Shown piece by piece: positions 12,298-12,453 of a stretch of DNA of 12,453 nucleotides; the stretch's first letter is position 1; every line of letters begins with the position of its first letter. Under the pieces are notes generated by a model. That model was not told the origin of the DNA and searched no databases. It saw nothing but the letters and a program-made list of their open reading frames with translations. A program made the position numbers and the translations under genes. Source of the stretch: Pseudomonadota bacterium (GTDB lineage Bacteria > Pseudomonadota > Gammaproteobacteria > Steroidobacterales > Steroidobacteraceae); contig JAJZLX010000352.1 in the NCBI GenBank assembly GCA_021850555.1, positions 1 to 12,453 on the forward strand. Direction: 5' to 3'.

Positions 12298-12453
12298 TTG
12301 AAAAGCCGACGGAGCAAGTTCGGTCGCCGGGACCACCCCGGCCGGGCAAAGGGCCAGCGCGCCGCCGAGCCGGCGCACCGGCAAGCGGGACGCGCCGGAT
12401 CGGGAGCGGATGGCGCGCCTGCGCGTACCTCGGGCTTCAGAGGCCGCGGGAAG
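12298..12453 (+). other. Unassigned GC-rich end of the window, possibly the start of a gene
   Basis: From TTG 12298 a plus-strand frame stays open to the window edge (about 52 codons) and encodes a very basic Arg/Gly/Ala-rich sequence (LKSRRSKFGRRD near the start, RGRGK at the edge). GAGAG at 12286-12290 could serve as its ribosome binding site. Basic N-terminal extensions occur in RNA-binding proteins, but other frames are also open in this GC-rich stretch, so I do not name a product. Confidence 0.2.

Overview
The window is GC-rich (low 60s % by eye) and tightly packed. It looks like a chromosomal segment of a gammaproteobacterium, perhaps near the Xanthomonadales/Nevskiales/Steroidobacter group. 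The evidence is the GC content, a tRNA-Leu with an encoded CCA end, GGAGG-type ribosome binding sites and the families present. The taxonomic placement is inference.

Bases 1-8464 hold one unidirectional plus-strand cluster that starts upstream of the window: the 3' end of an MFS transporter gene, two gamma-glutamyltransferase-like (Ntn-hydrolase) genes, an S9 (prolyl-oligopeptidase family) peptidase, a six-helix VC0807-like membrane protein and a second S9 peptidase. Genes overlap by 4 and 8 nt or are 10, 18 and 73 nt apart, so this is almost certainly one operon. None of the four hydrolases has an evident signal peptide. The simplest reading is that the transporter imports a small peptide-like or amide compound, which is then cut in the cytoplasm. 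Both GGT-like proteins align a Ser, not Thr, with the classical nucleophile and lack the arginine that binds the gamma-glutamyl carboxylate. They are therefore unlikely to be ordinary glutathione hydrolases. The compound is unknown, and this is the best candidate here for an undescribed catabolic system.

Bases 8465-8909 are non-coding and contain a 9-bp tandem repeat and a hairpin. Bases 8910-10640 are accessory in character: an intact MntA-type nucleotidyltransferase antitoxin gene, a HepT toxin gene cut after about 45 codons, and a convergent minus-strand AAA+ ATPase (DUF4143-like) whose promoter -10 sits in the loop of a perfect inverted repeat.

After a 307-nt non-coding gap comes a MarR-GNAT fusion gene (10925-11812) with a coupled 34-codon ORF. 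Next is a gene-poor stretch with a possible 28-codon ORF, then tRNA-Leu(CAG) on the minus strand with a clear sigma-70 promoter. The last ~150 bases are GC-rich and unassigned, possibly the start of a further gene.
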